Of a stretch of 45,910 nt of DNA, positions 36,095 through 43,903 are shown piece after piece (position 1 is the first letter of the stretch; each line of letters begins with the position of its first letter). Where the stretch lies: the NCBI GenBank assembly GCA_902802815.1, contig CADCNQ010000022.1:1-45910 (forward strand), in the 5' to 3' direction. A program made the position numbers and the translations under genes. Below the pieces are notes generated by a model, which saw nothing but the letters and a program-made list of their open reading frames with translations, was not told where the DNA came from and searched no databases. This DNA is from an uncultured Bacteroidales bacterium (GTDB taxonomy: Bacteria > Bacteroidota > Bacteroidia > Bacteroidales > Bacteroidaceae).

Positions 36095-37012
36095 TTATTT
36101 GTTTACCTGGAATTTTGTGATACCGTCCTTGAGGTAACCCACAATCTGCTTTGCAGCAGCGATACCGGCGTTGGTGTTTGCCTCAGAGGTCTGGGCACCC
36201 ATCTTCTTCGGTGTGGAGAAGTAGCGGCCTTCAAACTGCTTGAATTCAGCATCTGCGTCGGGCATGATGTCCGTGATATACTTGAGATCCTCTCTCTCCT
36301 TCATCAGGGCGATCAGACCTGCCTCGTCAATCACCTCCTTGCGGGCTGTGTTGATGAGGATGGCACCCTTCTTCATTGTGCTGCAAAGCGCCTTGTTGAT
36401 GCTCTGCTTCGTCTCTGCTGTTGCGGGGATGTGCAGGCTGACGATGTCTGCCTCCTTGAAGAGTTCTGCCTGAGAAGCTGCTGCCTTGACACCAGCCTGC
36501 TCAATAGCCTCTGCAGGGCAATATGCATCGTATGCCATCACCTTCATACCGAAGCCCTGAGCGATGCGTGCCACGTTGCGACCCACATTGCCGAAAGCCA
36601 GGATGCCGAGCGTCTTACCCATGAGTTCGCTGCCAGACTTGCCGTTGTAGAAGTTGCGCACGGTGTAAACCAGCAGACCCAGCACGAGTTCAGCCACAGC
36701 GTTGGCGTTCTGTCCGGGTGTGTTCATCACCACCACCTTGTGTGCCGTTGCAGCCTCCAGATCCACGTTGTCGTAGCCGGCACCGGCTCTTACAACAATC
36801 TTCAGCTGCTTGGCAGCGTCGAGCACCTCTGCGTCCACTTTGTCGCTGCGGATAATCAGGGCATCCACATCGGCCACAGCGCTGAGCAGCTGGCTCTTCT
36901 CGGTATATTTCTCCAGGAGTGCCACTTCATATCCGGCACCCTCTATCACCTCCTTGATACCGCTTACGGCAGCGGCAGCAAAGGGCTTTTCAGTTGCTAT
37001 AAGAACTTTCAT
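36095..37012 (-). CDS. serA: D-3-phosphoglycerate dehydrogenase, short form
   Basis: A 305-residue NAD-dependent dehydrogenase, first step of serine synthesis. Residues in order: VVRAGAGYDNVD (Arg75 active site), the nucleotide loop AFGNVG at 139-144, LHIPATAET, NTARKEVIDE and TPKKMGAQTSEAN. The catalytic His of classical enzymes, in a TPHxG context, is Lys here (269 or 270), as recalled for the Bacteroidales and Entamoeba type. There is no C-terminal ACT regulatory domain, so serine feedback through it is unlikely. The start is the ATG at 37012; a longer frame to 37051 would be translated repeat sequence. Confidence 0.93.
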   Translation of the reverse strand: MKVLIATEKPFAAAAVSGIKEVIEGAGYEVALLEKYTEKSQLLSAVADVDALIIRSDKVDAEVLDAAKQLKIVVRAGAGYDNVDLEAATAHKVVVMNTPGQNANAVAELVLGLLVYTVRNFYNGKSGSELMGKTLGILAFGNVGRNVARIAQGFGMKVMAYDAYCPAEAIEQAGVKAAASQAELFKEADIVSLHIPATAETKQSINKALCSTMKKGAILINTARKEVIDEAGLIALMKEREDLKYITDIMPDADAEFKQFEGRYFSTPKKMGAQTSEANTNAGIAAAKQIVGYLKDGITKFQVNK

Positions 37013-37018
37013 CTTTTT

Positions 37019-37053
37019 AACATTGAACATTGAATATTGACCATTGACCATTT
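37019..37053. repeat. heptad array, left side of the four-helix-bundle gene
   Basis: Five 7-base units in one phase: AACATTG, AACATTG, AATATTG, ACCATTG, ACCATTT. They fill the gap between the four-helix-bundle stop (the last unit includes part of it) and serA. On the opposite strand the units match those of the array at 37419, in inverted orientation. Confidence 0.85.
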
Positions 37054-37414
37054 ATTCCTCGTATGCCGTTTTTGCAGTCTTGATGATTTTGGTCAGAGTC
37101 GCAGCAAGTTTTCCGCAATCATTGTACATGGACTCAAACTGCCTGTCATCTATTATATCTGACTCATGCAATAACTCAAGCCAATATTCTGTTTCGTTTG
37201 CCTCCTTTAGAGCAATATTTAATTTGTTAATAAAATCTAACCGACTTTGTGCATTGATACTCTCACGAATGTTGGCCCCGATACTCGTGCCACTCCGTAA
37301 TATCTGTTTTGACAAGACCACCACCTGCTTTTCATCTTTTAAGAATTTATAGAATTTAATTATCCGAAGAGCGAAAGCCTTACTCTCAATAAGTATCTGA
37401 TTATCGGCTCTCAT
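37052..37414 (-). CDS. four-helix-bundle protein of the S23/IVS type
   Basis: A 120-residue all-helical protein. The start (LIESKAFALRIIKFYKFL) and the conserved core LRSGTSIGANIRES with NKLNIALKEANETEYWLELL match the four-helix-bundle proteins first seen in the intervening sequences of 23S rRNA genes; the Avd protein of diversity-generating retroelements has the same fold. The family forms pentamers and probably binds nucleic acid. The gene interrupts serC-serA and is bracketed by inverted 7-base repeats. Both flanking serine genes look intact. Confidence 0.88.
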   Translation of the reverse strand: MRADNQILIESKAFALRIIKFYKFLKDEKQVVVLSKQILRSGTSIGANIRESINAQSRLDFINKLNIALKEANETEYWLELLHESDIIDDRQFESMYNDCGKLAATLTKIIKTAKTAYEE

Positions 37415-37418
37415 TAAC

Positions 37419-37446
37419 GGTCAATGGTCAATGGTCAATGGTCAAT
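37419..37446. repeat. heptad array, right side of the four-helix-bundle gene
   Basis: Four exact tandem copies of GGTCAAT. The last copy contains the stop codon of serC. It is the inverted counterpart of the array at 37019: over 28 bases only three mismatches, 16 bases of it perfect. Confidence 0.9.
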
Positions 37447-38512
37447 GAATACTCTCAAACTCCTGCATGCAGGCAATCAGAGCCTTCACGTCGTCGATGG
37501 TGACTGCGTTGTAGCAGCTTGCACGGAAACCGCCCACGCTGCGATGACCCTTGATACCTACCATACCGCGCTCCGTAGCAAATGCCATGAAGTCGGCCTC
37601 CAGATCCTTGTACTCGTCATTCATCACGAAGCAGATGTTCATGCGGCTGCGGTCCTCCACATTGGTCACCGTTGCACGGAACAGCTTGTTGCGGTCGATT
37701 TCAGCGTACAGAGCATCAGCCTTCTCGATGGCGCGACGCTCCATCTCCTTCACGCCGCCCTGCGCCTTGATCCACTTCAATGTCTGCAGAGCGCAGTAGA
37801 TGGGCACCGTAGGAGGTGTGTTGAACATCGAACCGTTCTTCACGTGTGTACGGTAGTCGAGCATCGTAGGAATAGTACGGCTCACCTTGCCCAGACATTC
37901 GTCCTTCACGATAACGAAGGTGACACCTGCCATGGAAAGGTTCTTCTGCGCACCGCCATAGATCATAGCGTACTTGGACACGTCAACGGGACGTGAGAAG
38001 ATATCGCTCGACATATCGGCAATCAGGGGTACGGGAGAATCAAAGTCCTCCAGGATTTCCGTGCCGTAGATGGTGTTGTTGCTGGTGATGTGGAAGTAGT
38101 CGGCATCAGCAGGAATTGTCCATCCCTTGGGGATATATGTGTAAGTAGCTTCAGCACTGGAAGCAACCTCCACTGTCTCACCGAAATTCTTAGCCTCAGC
38201 CATTGCCTTCTTTGCCCACACACCGGTGTTCAGATAAGCGGCCTTCTTCTCGAGGAAATTGAAAGGTATCATACAGAACTCCAGGGATGCACCGCCGCCC
38301 AGGAAGATTACACTGTAACCCTCGGGGATGTTCAGCAACTCCTTAAACAAGGCAACAGCCTCGTCCACTACGGGCTGGAAGTTCTTAGCACGATGGCTCA
38401 TCTCCATAAGAGAAAGACCCGAACCCTCAAACTCGATACAAGCATCTGCAACAGCCTTCATCACCTCTGCGGGCAACTTGGAAGGACCGGCATTGAAATT
38501 GTACTTTTTCAT
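37442..38512 (-). CDS. serC: phosphoserine aminotransferase
   Basis: A 356-residue PLP aminotransferase (class V) that makes 3-phosphoserine from phosphohydroxypyruvate. It opens with [15 protein letters not shown] and has [24 protein letters not shown], the PLP-lysine segment [19 protein letters not shown], and the C-terminal [15 protein letters not shown] substrate-binding motif. The product feeds serine and possibly pyridoxal synthesis. It leads the operon serC - four-helix bundle - serA - DUF1015 - yigZ - isomerase. The stop codon lies inside a heptad repeat unit. The leader of ~80 bases holds no clear riboswitch. Confidence 0.96.
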   Translation of the reverse strand: MKKYNFNAGPSKLPAEVMKAVADACIEFEGSGLSLMEMSHRAKNFQPVVDEAVALFKELLNIPEGYSVIFLGGGASLEFCMIPFNFLEKKAAYLNTGVWAKKAMAEAKNFGETVEVASSAEATYTYIPKGWTIPADADYFHITSNNTIYGTEILEDFDSPVPLIADMSSDIFSRPVDVSKYAMIYGGAQKNLSMAGVTFVIVKDECLGKVSRTIPTMLDYRTHVKNGSMFNTPPTVPIYCALQTLKWIKAQGGVKEMERRAIEKADALYAEIDRNKLFRATVTNVEDRSRMNICFVMNDEYKDLEADFMAFATERGMVGIKGHRSVGGFRASCYNAVTIDDVKALIACMQEFESIH

Positions 38513-38600
38513 TTTTTTATTGATACTCCAATCTTTATTTTCTGCCCCACTTTCACGCTTGGCAGGCGCTTATGCGCATCATTAATTAAAATTTCGACCG

Positions 38601-38632
38601 CAAAGGTACAAAATATTCCCAACCCTGACAAA
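38601..38632 (-). promoter_or_regulatory. promoter for the serC operon
   Basis: On the minus strand TACCTTTG (38601-38608) is the -7 element and TTTG (38629-38632) the -33 element, 20 bases apart: the best full match to the Bacteroidetes promoter in this window. Start site expected near 38594. Confidence 0.75.
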
Positions 38633-38682
38633 TTTTCCATCACAAAATACTGCTTTTTAGCATATAATTTAAAAAAATGTTG

Positions 38683-38690
38683 TATTTTTG
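38683..38690 (+). promoter_or_regulatory. -7 promoter element for the RelA/SpoT gene
   Basis: TATTTTTG followed by C, 22 bases before the ATG at 38713. A/T-rich upstream region, no clear -33 element. Confidence 0.6.
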
Positions 38691-38712
38691 CATTAGCAAA
38701 TGAAAGACACAC

Positions 38713-40923
38713 ATGCAGACACTTGAATTTACGCCGCAGGAAAGAGATGAAATCCTGTCGCTCTACAGTCAGGTTTACGAGGATATCAAGGACACCCTCC
38801 GCCCCGACGACGGAAAACACATCCGCCGCCACATCACCGAGGCCATCGGCAACAGTTGCATCCAGCGCGACATCTTCGGTCTCAACCCCGTCCTGCTGGC
38901 CTTCCAGACGGCCCTGCTGGTGACCCGCGAGACAGGTCTCCGCCGCGATGCCGTCATCGCCATTCTCATGCGCCCCTGCGTGGACAGCGGCGCCGTCACA
39001 CTCGACGACATGCAGCTTCTCTTCGGCGAATCCGTCACACGCATCCTCCACGGGCTCCAGCGCATACAGGAACTCTACAGGAAGAATCCCGTCATCGAGA
39101 CGGAGAACTTCCGCAACCTCCTCCTCTCCTTTGCCGAGGACATGCGAGTCATCCTCATCATGATTGCCGACCGCGTGAATCTGATGCGCCAGATACGCGA
39201 CACAGAGCAACTCGAAGCGAAGCAGAAAGTGTGCGAGGAGACTAAATATCTCTATGCTCCGCTGGCGCATAAACTGGGTCTCTACAAACTTAAATCAGAA
39301 CTTGAAGACCTCTATCTAAAATACACGGAACATGATGCTTACTATCATATAAAAGACAAACTCAACGAGACGAAGCAGAATCGCGATGCCTACATCGACC
39401 GCTTCATTCTGCCCATTGAGGAGCGTCTACGGGATGCCGGTCTCAAGTTCCACATCAAGGGTCGCACGAAGTCCATTCATTCTATATGGCAGAAGATGAT
39501 GAAGCAGAAATGTCCCTTCGAGGGCGTGTATGATCTGTTCGCCATCCGTGTGATTCTCGATGCCCCGGCCGACAAGGAGAAGATACAGTGCTGGCAGGCT
39601 TTCGCCATCATCACGTCGATGTATCAGCCCAACCCGAAACGTCTGCGCGACTGGCTCAGCATCCCCAAGTCCAACGGTTACGAGAGTCTGCACATCACGG
39701 TGCTGGGCCCCGAGCAGAAATGGGTGGAGGTGCAGATACGCACCGAACGCATGGACGACATTGCCGAGCGTGGTGTCGCCGCACACTGGCGCTACAAGGG
39801 CATCAAGAGCGAGTCGGGCCTCGACGAGTGGCTCACGGGTGTGCGCAAGATGCTGGAGACCAGCGACGGTACGGAGGCTATGGACCAGTTCCGGATGGAC
39901 CTCTACGAGGACGAGGTCTTTGTCTTCACCCCCAAGGGCGACCTCTACAAGCTGCCGAAAGGGGCCACCGTACTCGATTTCGCCTACCATATACATTCCC
40001 ATCTGGGCAACACGTGTACGGGAGCGCGCATCAACGGGCGTGCCGTCAACATACGCCAGCAGCTCAAGAGCGGCGACCAGGTGGACATCATGACATCCTC
40101 CAACCAGCATCCCAAGCAGGAGTGGCTCAACATCGTGAAGACCTCGCGCGCCAAGTCGAAGATACGCCTGGCCATGAAGGAGGCTCAGAGCAAGGACAAG
40201 ATTTTCGCCAAGGAGATGCTGGAGCGCAAGATGAACAACCGCAAGCTGACGCTCGACGACAGCACGATGCAGCTGCTGCTCCACAGGCTGGGCATCAAGG
40301 AGTTCGGCGACTTCTACCACAGGATAGCTTCCGGCGAACTGGATGCCGGTCACGTCATAGACCTCTATGAGGAACTTCAGGAAGGCACCGCCTCTGCTGC
40401 GGGTTCGTCCGGCAGCACGGCAGAGAGCGCTTCCAATTTCGTCCTCAACGAGTCGGCCATAGCCCCTCATCTCCGCGACGACGTCCTTGTCATCGGCAGC
40501 GACCTCAAGGGCATCGACTACAGCCTTGCACGCTGCTGCCAGCCCATCTACGGCGACGACGTCTTCGGTTTTGTCACCGTGAGCGGAGGCATCAAGATAC
40601 ATCGCACCGACTGTCCCAACGCTCCCGAACTGCAGCGCCGCTTCCCCTATCGCATCGTCAAGGCCCGCTGGAGCGGCAAGGGCGGTTCACAGTATGCTGT
40701 CACGCTGCGTGTCGTGGGCAACGACAACATAGGCATCATCAACAATCTCACGAGCGTCATCTCCAAGGACGAGCGGCTCACTCTGCGTTCCATCAAGATA
40801 GACTCCCACGACGGCCTCTTCAGCGGCACCGTTGTCATCATGGTGGACGACACCTCCCGCATGGAGTCGCTCATCAAGAAGCTACGCACCATCAAGGGTA
40901 TCAAGCAGGTGGAGAGATTCTAG
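38713..40923 (+). CDS. RelA/SpoT-family (p)ppGpp synthetase with degenerate hydrolase domain
   Basis: A 736-residue long RSH protein. The N-terminal hydrolase domain has lost its metal-binding HD motif: where HDxxEDT should be, residues 83-92 read AILMRPCVDS, and the later ADRLHNMR is ADRVNLMR (152-159). The synthetase domain looks complete (GRTKSIHSIWQKM at 250-262, VYDLFAIRVI, KSNGYESLHITV, VEVQIRTERMDDIAE). A TGS domain (about 400-462), the conserved-cysteine region ARCCQPIYGDD near 610 and a C-terminal ACT domain follow. It should make but not degrade (p)ppGpp. Its stop overlaps the fucosidase stop within CTAG. Confidence 0.92.
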   Translation: MQTLEFTPQERDEILSLYSQVYEDIKDTLRPDDGKHIRRHITEAIGNSCIQRDIFGLNPVLLAFQTALLVTRETGLRRDAVIAILMRPCVDSGAVTLDDMQLLFGESVTRILHGLQRIQELYRKNPVIETENFRNLLLSFAEDMRVILIMIADRVNLMRQIRDTEQLEAKQKVCEETKYLYAPLAHKLGLYKLKSELEDLYLKYTEHDAYYHIKDKLNETKQNRDAYIDRFILPIEERLRDAGLKFHIKGRTKSIHSIWQKMMKQKCPFEGVYDLFAIRVILDAPADKEKIQCWQAFAIITSMYQPNPKRLRDWLSIPKSNGYESLHITVLGPEQKWVEVQIRTERMDDIAERGVAAHWRYKGIKSESGLDEWLTGVRKMLETSDGTEAMDQFRMDLYEDEVFVFTPKGDLYKLPKGATVLDFAYHIHSHLGNTCTGARINGRAVNIRQQLKSGDQVDIMTSSNQHPKQEWLNIVKTSRAKSKIRLAMKEAQSKDKIFAKEMLERKMNNRKLTLDDSTMQLLLHRLGIKEFGDFYHRIASGELDAGHVIDLYEELQEGTASAAGSSGSTAESASNFVLNESAIAPHLRDDVLVIGSDLKGIDYSLARCCQPIYGDDVFGFVTVSGGIKIHRTDCPNAPELQRRFPYRIVKARWSGKGGSQYAVTLRVVGNDNIGIINNLTSVISKDERLTLRSIKIDSHDGLFSGTVVIMVDDTSRMESLIKKLRTIKGIKQVERF

Positions 40924-42695
40924 TCACAGGCAATCTTAAATACCAGCGAGGTGGAGAGATCCGTCTTCTCGGGACAGGTGATAACGAGCCCCTCCTGAGT
41001 CTGGCGCCATTTCAACTTCCTGTTGCTGCCCAGCAGTGACACGCTCTTCACCCTCTCCTGCCCTTTCTTCAGGCTGCGAACAGTCACCTCACTGCCTCCT
41101 TCCGGCACAGCCATAGTGAAGGCATAGAGACTGCCGTCCTTGCCTACGGTGAAGCGGATATCCTGAAACTTGGAACCTGAAACTTGAAATTTAAATTCTG
41201 CCTGCTGCCTGCCGAGACGGCCTCCGGGCAGTTTCCTCAGTTTGCCATTCTCCATCTCACCTTCGCCCAGGATGCGCCATGCCTTGCTGCCATAGACGGC
41301 TTCGCCATTGATTGCCATCCAACGGCCTACTTCTTCGAGCATGGTGACGCAGGCATCCTCTATGCTACCGTCCGGACGCATGGGGATATTGAGGGCTGCA
41401 TTGCCGTCGCGACAGATGGCCTCTATGATGAAGCGTATCATCGAACCGGCATCGTATGTGAATCCCGGGGCATAAAACCAGTCTCCCACGGGTGCTTCAC
41501 GTATCCAGGGCTGCGAGGCGTTGATGGTGTCGGGGAAGTCGAACTCGGCTGTGTTCACAGCTCCGTTCGTCGGTTTGCGGAACTTGATGATGCTGAACAC
41601 ATCCACCTTACCTCGCTTCTTCAGTACGCGGTTGTAGTAGTCGGCCATCACCACCGGCATTGCGTTGCACTTGTATCCCGTACCCGTTCCGTCGCCTGTA
41701 AACGGTCCCTGCACGGTGCCGTCGGTATATATGAAGTCGGGGTCGTAGTGGGCTGTCACATCCATCATACGGAGGGCCCACTGCGTGGCATACCACTTGC
41801 AGTAGTCCAGATGGCGGCTGAAGATACCGGCCTTGGGAGGAGACCAGGGGCTGTGGGCATTCTTGTCCACCGTCTCGTATTCGCGCAGGTCGATGCCGTA
41901 GAGCAGTCGCGGGTCGTATCCTTCCCACCACTTGCCTTTGCCGTCCGCCAAGGTGAGGTGCCCGTCGTAGGGCACACCTGCCTTTTCGCCGGATTTGTCA
42001 GCACCGAAAGCCGTCTGCCACCACCACCAGGTGTATTCGTGGTGGAAGGTAACTCCATAGCGCATATTGTATTTATGGCAGGCATCCACCCATTCGCGCA
42101 GTATGTCGCGCTTCGGACCGATATTCACCGAGTTCCAGGGGTGATACTGTGAGTTCCACAGGTCGTAGTTGTCGTGATGGACACCCTGTATCATCAGAAA
42201 CCTTGCTCCGGCCTTCTGGTAGAGCTGTGTCAGATATTCGGGATCGAGCTTCGTGGGGTTCCAGTCGCGCAGCACCTCTTTGTAGCCCACCTCCGAGGGA
42301 TGACCGTAGCGCTTCAGATGGTTCCTGTATGCCTTGTGGTCTTCCTTATATAGATGGCGCGCATACCAGTCGCCGCTCTCTCCTGCGGCTTGCGGACCGA
42401 AGTGCACCCATATGCCGAATTTTGCATCGCGAAGCCATTGTGGCGTGCCGGGATAGTTCTGTTCTATGGATGCCCAACTGGCTTTGTATGGACCGTCGGT
42501 GATGGGTATGTCGAGCTGCACGTCAGCAAAGCTGTCGCTATTGCCCATTTTCACTGACCCCACAGGTAACGGTGCAGGAATCTCCGGGAATGCCGGCAAC
42601 TGAGGCATCTCGCCCTCTTTAAGTGTCTGTGCCTGACTGCCATATACTGTGCATGCCAGCACTATTGTCAACAATCGCTTCATATTCTTCATCAT
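40920..42695 (-). CDS. GH29-family alpha-L-fucosidase, secreted
   Basis: A 591-residue exported glycosidase (signal peptide MMKNMKRLLTIVLACTVYGSQAQ). The catalytic barrel spans about 55-440: WLRDAKFGIWVHFGPQA, GARFLMIQGVHHDNYDLWNS, YGVTFHHEYTWWW and YDPDFIYTDG, where the Asp is the likely nucleophile. It releases L-fucose from glycans such as host mucin. An uncommon feature is an in-frame heptad repeat near residues 502-512 (FKFQVSGSKFQ), in the linker to the C-terminal beta domain. No sus genes adjoin it. It converges on the RelA/SpoT gene with overlapping stops. Confidence 0.88.
   Translation of the reverse strand: MMKNMKRLLTIVLACTVYGSQAQTLKEGEMPQLPAFPEIPAPLPVGSVKMGNSDSFADVQLDIPITDGPYKASWASIEQNYPGTPQWLRDAKFGIWVHFGPQAAGESGDWYARHLYKEDHKAYRNHLKRYGHPSEVGYKEVLRDWNPTKLDPEYLTQLYQKAGARFLMIQGVHHDNYDLWNSQYHPWNSVNIGPKRDILREWVDACHKYNMRYGVTFHHEYTWWWWQTAFGADKSGEKAGVPYDGHLTLADGKGKWWEGYDPRLLYGIDLREYETVDKNAHSPWSPPKAGIFSRHLDYCKWYATQWALRMMDVTAHYDPDFIYTDGTVQGPFTGDGTGTGYKCNAMPVVMADYYNRVLKKRGKVDVFSIIKFRKPTNGAVNTAEFDFPDTINASQPWIREAPVGDWFYAPGFTYDAGSMIRFIIEAICRDGNAALNIPMRPDGSIEDACVTMLEEVGRWMAINGEAVYGSKAWRILGEGEMENGKLRKLPGGRLGRQQAEFKFQVSGSKFQDIRFTVGKDGSLYAFTMAVPEGGSEVTVRSLKKGQERVKSVSLLGSNRKLKWRQTQEGLVITCPEKTDLSTSLVFKIACD
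41162..41189. repeat. heptad array inside the fucosidase coding region
   Basis: Four 7-base units on the coding strand: TTTCAAG, TTTCAGG, TTCCAAG, TTTCAGG. Because the array is 28 bases, with nearby sequence keeping the frame, it is translated as FQVSGSKFQ. The same units occur upstream of the gene at 42769 in opposite orientation. Confidence 0.85.
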
Positions 42696-42730
42696 ATTTT
42701 TTGTTATTTGGCTATTTTTTCGTTTGTCAG

Positions 42731-42772
42731 AACTCTCAACTCTAACCTCTAACCTTTAACCTCTCACCTTAC
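42731..42772. repeat. heptad array between the fucosidase and the secreted protein
   Basis: Six 7-base units in phase: AACTCTC, AACTCTA, ACCTCTA, ACCTTTA, ACCTCTC, ACCTTAC. The last overlaps the stop codon of the gene at 42769. Confidence 0.8.
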
Positions 42773-43536
42773 TTACGGCTTCTTCCGTTTAGATTCTTAA
42801 ACTCCTCGGCTGTGATGGCCTCTGTGCTGTAGTCCTCTTTTGAGATGCGCGTGTATCCTGTCACCTGTCTCAGGAAGTTACGGTGCTCTGCCACCCAGCA
42901 GCTGCTGTCCTCATACACCACATCGTATTTTGTGGTTGTGCTGCCTGCTGTGATCAGGGCGTAGCGCACGTGCTCGTGTTGCAGGTTGCTGATGCGCAGA
43001 CGCATGATGTCGGGATTCGACATGCGCAGGTCCATCCCCTGCCCTGCCGGCAGGAACCATATCAGACCGCGATCCGTGTCGTTAATGAGCAGTTCTTCGT
43101 CGGACGTGTTGTCTATCCACACGTTGATGGACAGCACCTGGTCGGACTTCATGTTCTTCTCATACATTGCGGAGAGGTTGCCCGGTAGCGCCGCGCTCCC
43201 TTTCTTCATCATATAGCCCAGTTGTGTGAAGATGCCTCCTCCCGGCACTCCCGACACGACGGATGTCACCGTCATCACCAGTTGTGTACGTTTGCTGCGT
43301 TTGATGGCCTCCACCTTGTCCTCGTCCACCAGTTCGTGATTGATGTGTATGGTGAATGTCGATGCTGTGTCGCTGAGCGACAGTTCTGTCAGGGGCGACT
43401 CCACTGCTATCGTATCATTGCCGTCGATGATGTGTATGTAGCTGCTGTAGGTTGGCAGGTAGGTTGTTTCGGCTGCTGCTGCGAGTGTCATCATGAGGAG
43501 ACACCAGACTGTTATGTGTTTTTTCATGTTTTTCAT
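42769..43536 (-). CDS. secreted protein of unknown function
   Basis: A 255-residue exported protein (signal peptide MKNMKKHITVWCLLMMTLAAAA, cleavage before ETTY). Not recognised as a named family. The middle contains a small glycine-rich segment (SGVPGGGIFTQLGYMMKKGSAALPG) that might touch a membrane, and the second half is beta-rich (VLSINVWIDNTSDEELLIND, WFLPAGQGMDLRMSN). Some of its phrasing, a ligand-free beta domain with NKT/DNTSDEELL, recalls the protein at 537, but I would not claim homology. Its leader contains a heptad array between promoter and start. Either Met1 or Met4 could start it. Confidence 0.75.
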   Translation of the reverse strand: MKNMKKHITVWCLLMMTLAAAAETTYLPTYSSYIHIIDGNDTIAVESPLTELSLSDTASTFTIHINHELVDEDKVEAIKRSKRTQLVMTVTSVVSGVPGGGIFTQLGYMMKKGSAALPGNLSAMYEKNMKSDQVLSINVWIDNTSDEELLINDTDRGLIWFLPAGQGMDLRMSNPDIMRLRISNLQHEHVRYALITAGSTTTKYDVVYEDSSCWVAEHRNFLRQVTGYTRISKEDYSTEAITAEEFKNLNGRSRK

Positions 43537-43558
43537 AATATATCAATTATTCTGGTGA

Positions 43559-43583
43559 CAGGTTTCAGGTTTCAAGTTTCAGG
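43559..43583. repeat. heptad array in the 5' leader of the gene at 42769
   Basis: Three full units TTTCAGG, TTTCAAG, TTTCAGG (43563-43583) plus a partial one. They lie between the promoter (43593) and the start codon (43536), so they are transcribed as the complement. Confidence 0.8.
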
Positions 43584-43592
43584 TTTTCGCTG

Positions 43593-43600
43593 CAAAGATA
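43593..43600 (-). promoter_or_regulatory. -7 promoter element for the gene at 42769
   Basis: TATCTTTG followed by GC on the minus strand, 57 bases before the ATG. Start site expected near 43587. Confidence 0.6.
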
Positions 43601-43716
43601 ATCATTTTTCTTTAGACAATTATACTAAGCAAAAGTTCGCATCGTTTATTTTCCCCATATTGCATCTTCATCTTTATTTTAAAGGCTTATCTTGTACCTA
43701 ATATTATTTCATCCAA

Positions 43717-43823
43717 CTTGTCTACTTGTTTACTTGTCTACTTGTCTACTGAAATTGTCAATTGTCAACTGTCAATTATCAATTGTCAATTATCAATTGT
43801 CAATTATCAATTGTCAATTATCA
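43717..43823. repeat. octad array followed by a ten-unit heptad array
   Basis: Part of a 367-base gap without genes (43537-43903). First four 8-base units CTTGTCTA with one variant (43717-43748). Then ten 7-base units in one phase (43754-43823): ATTGTCA and ATTATCA alternate in the second half, with one ACTGTCA. After it comes a 10-base doublet built on AAATCCGTGG. Confidence 0.9.
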
Positions 43824-43857
43824 TAAATCCGTGGAAATCCGTGATACCCCCCTTCGG

Positions 43858-43884
43858 TTCCCCCGTTATCGGGGGACAGAAATG
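43858..43884 (+). repeat. 27-base direct repeat with hairpin, copy 1
   Basis: This 27-base sequence recurs exactly at 45503-45529. It contains a 7-bp hairpin TCCCCCG-TTAT-CGGGGGA (43859-43876) and ends ACAGAAATG. Both copies are preceded by a C run and TTC. The copy lies 20 bases after the ATPase stop. Confidence 0.85.
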
Positions 43885-43903
43885 TGGTCAAGGTGAACTT
43901 ATC

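Noticed and set aside
35549..37033. Long plus-strand frame of 494 codons opposite DUF1015 and serA
   Set aside because: It is a shadow of two well-supported genes on the other strand, has Cys/His/Leu-rich antisense composition and no domain.
37012..37051. Longer SerA start with the N-terminus MVNGQYSMFNVKKM
   Set aside because: Those residues are translated heptad repeat; the family start is the following Met at 37012.
38513..38600. Riboswitch in the serC leader
   Set aside because: The ~80-base leader contains only 4-bp stems and no conserved aptamer pattern I recognise.
39427..40602. 391-codon frame antisense to the RelA/SpoT gene
   Set aside because: Shadow frame in G/C-rich coding DNA; no signal, promoter or recognisable motif.
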